A stretch of DNA of 64,000 nt from positions 623,161-687,160 of the forward strand of contig JH720317.1 of NCBI GenBank assembly GCA_000231825.2. Direction: 5' to 3'. The notes under the pieces were generated by a model. The model ran no database searches, was not told where the DNA came from, and saw only the letters and a program-made list of their open reading frames with translations. This document shows, in pieces, positions 62,901 to 64,000 of this stretch; the first letter of the stretch is position 1, and each line of letters starts with the position of its first letter. The stretch is from Tetrahymena elliotti 4EA. Lineage: Eukaryota; Ciliophora; Oligohymenophorea; Hymenostomatida; Tetrahymenidae. A program made the translations under genes and the position numbers.

Positions 62901-63800
62901 ATTATTTAAATGATAATTTACTTCAACTAACATATCCTCTAGTTAAATGCATTTTTGTTAATAACTTTATAGTTAATCATTATGATATTGCTACTTGTCT
63001 TCCTAATTAACTATCATTTCTTATAGCCTTATATTTTCTCCAACTTGATAATTAAGCTACTTTTACATCTCTTTGAGAGTTTAAATTAAAGACTTCACAT
63101 AAGAATCTTGAATAATTTCTTAAACTCTGTAATGTAGATATTCTCTTGAAGTTTCATCACTTTTAAGGGTCTGAAACAAACCATCATTTTATATCTTTTT
63201 ATAAATCTCGCCAATTACAAAGAAGAGATTATTATTATCAAACACAAGATAATTCTCACTTTCTTACGATTCCAAATTCTAAATCTAACTTTTTTATATC
63301 TTTTCAGTTATTTTAAATGGAATATTTTGGAGCTATTCTTGTTGTATAAATTATTCCTATAAAGATTTAGCGCTTTTCCCTTAAGTCAGTACTTCATCTT
63401 AGTTTTTTTTGGCTTTTTAACTAACTCTTAAGCTATTAGCTGTAGCTAATGGAGTTCTAGCTTAATAATTAGAGTTCAAATTCACAGTCTTTTCTAAATT
63501 GCTTGAAAAGCTATTTTATTTACTTCTATTAGGTTAGTATTAGTAATTCATTTAACTATTAGAATCTAGATAGTCCCTTACCTTCTAATTGTTATCTTAT
63601 TAATTATCAATATTGTTGTAGTTTTAAATATTTTCATAATAATCTTCTTAAGAGTTGTACCCATTATTATTCTCATGGTTATGAGAAAAATAATTTTATT
63701 CATCCAAATTATTTTACAACTCACCATTGCTTAATAATTCTTCATTATAATCATTCTACTAACCCTTTTAACTTTAGCTATACTAATAAATATCTGACAT
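59995..63800 (-). CDS. Large coiled-coil protein
   Basis: Exons are 63800-62922, 62869-61944 and 61882-59995, with introns of 52 and 61 bp in phases 0 and 2, giving 1,230 residues. The start is MSDIYQYSQSQ. Residues 1-170 are Asn/Gln/Ser-rich and disordered. From about 190 to 960 the protein is almost continuous coiled coil, rich in Glu/Lys/Gln/Leu heptads (for example ELKLMKSQRKKEKEMYEKIL and EEYDHKENIFKQFYEN). The C-terminal 270 residues mix short coils with Ser/Pro-rich linkers (SILSPRTVEMDPSKKSSE). The size and layout are those of centriolar, basal-body or intracellular-transport scaffolds, but no family-specific domain is visible. A 51-bp candidate intron lies in the 5' UTR (63880-63830). 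Confidence 0.88.
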
Positions 63801-64000
63801 AATAAATAATAATTAATTGGAATTGGTTCCTAAAAAAATAAACAAAAAAGAAATTCGAAAATTAATTAGTAAAAAAATACCTCTTTTCAAAGTTTTAAAT
63901 TTTTGTGAATACCATCTATTATCAATCAATTAATAAAATTGCGAAAATTAGTTGAGCTATTAAAATTTTCAAAAACAAATAACTTATAGAACAATTAAAT
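63801..64000 (-). promoter_or_regulatory. 5' region of the coiled-coil gene with candidate UTR intron
   Basis: Reading the minus strand, AAAAGAG is followed by GTATTTTTTT (donor, 63880), and TTTTTTTAG ends at 63830, 30 bases before the ATG. That is a typical ciliate intron shape, but it lies in untranslated sequence, so no reading frame tests it. Confidence 0.4.

Noticed and set aside
1..64000. tRNA genes, rRNA, CRISPR arrays, transposase genes and bacterial-type operons
   Set aside because: I looked for tRNA B-box sequence, GC-rich RNA-like islands, regularly spaced repeats and transposase motifs, and saw none that hold up by eye. A covariance-model scan would be needed to exclude a divergent RNA gene.

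Overview
The window is nuclear DNA from a ciliate that uses genetic code 6, most likely a Tetrahymena-type oligohymenophorean. Every convincing reading frame is full of in-frame TAA and TAG codons that must mean Gln, and every one ends at TGA. The DNA is extremely AT-rich. Introns are short (about 35-660 bp), begin GTAA or similar and end AG, and the proteins carry the long Gln/Asn-rich tracts usual in ciliates. All coding calls below use TAA/TAG=Gln and TGA=stop. Splice sites were chosen so that reading phase is kept on both sides, and the summed exon lengths were checked to be multiples of three.

Layout, left to right. 0-5.5 kb: a large Cys-rich zinc-binding gene (minus, cut by the left edge) and a mitochondrial ribosome-silencing factor (RsfS/Iojap/MALSU1 type). 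6.8-15 kb, all plus: a seven-TM receptor-like protein, a single-exon pseudokinase/TPR protein, a doubtful membrane ORF and a coiled-coil protein. 16-25 kb, all minus: a Schlafen/AlbA_2-type protein, an inner-membrane-peptidase-like protein that seems to lack both catalytic residues, thymidylate kinase, a leucine-rich-repeat gene with an apparent frameshift, and a LITAF-domain protein. 25.7-31.9 kb, plus: a single-exon 2,052-residue Gln/Asn-rich protein with TPR-like repeats and a C-terminal array of IQ-like motifs.

33.6-45 kb holds three minus-strand genes that share one C-terminal domain I do not recognise. This looks like a locally expanded family, separated by long gene-poor DNA, and is the best candidate here for something undescribed. 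45-49.7 kb is gene-poor, with one doubtful split gene and a 3 x 25 bp minisatellite.

49.7-64 kb: a Gln-rich protein of unknown function (plus), a SERINC membrane protein (minus), an intact protein kinase with a 35-bp intron (plus), a 3-hydroxyisobutyryl-CoA hydrolase-like enzyme (minus) and a 1,230-residue coiled-coil protein (minus).

The genes do not form an operon or an obvious pathway. Functions are mixed: organelle translation and protein processing, nucleotide synthesis, valine catabolism, membrane lipid and signalling proteins, and cytoskeleton-like scaffolds. I saw no tRNA, rRNA, CRISPR array, telomere or recognisable mobile element.
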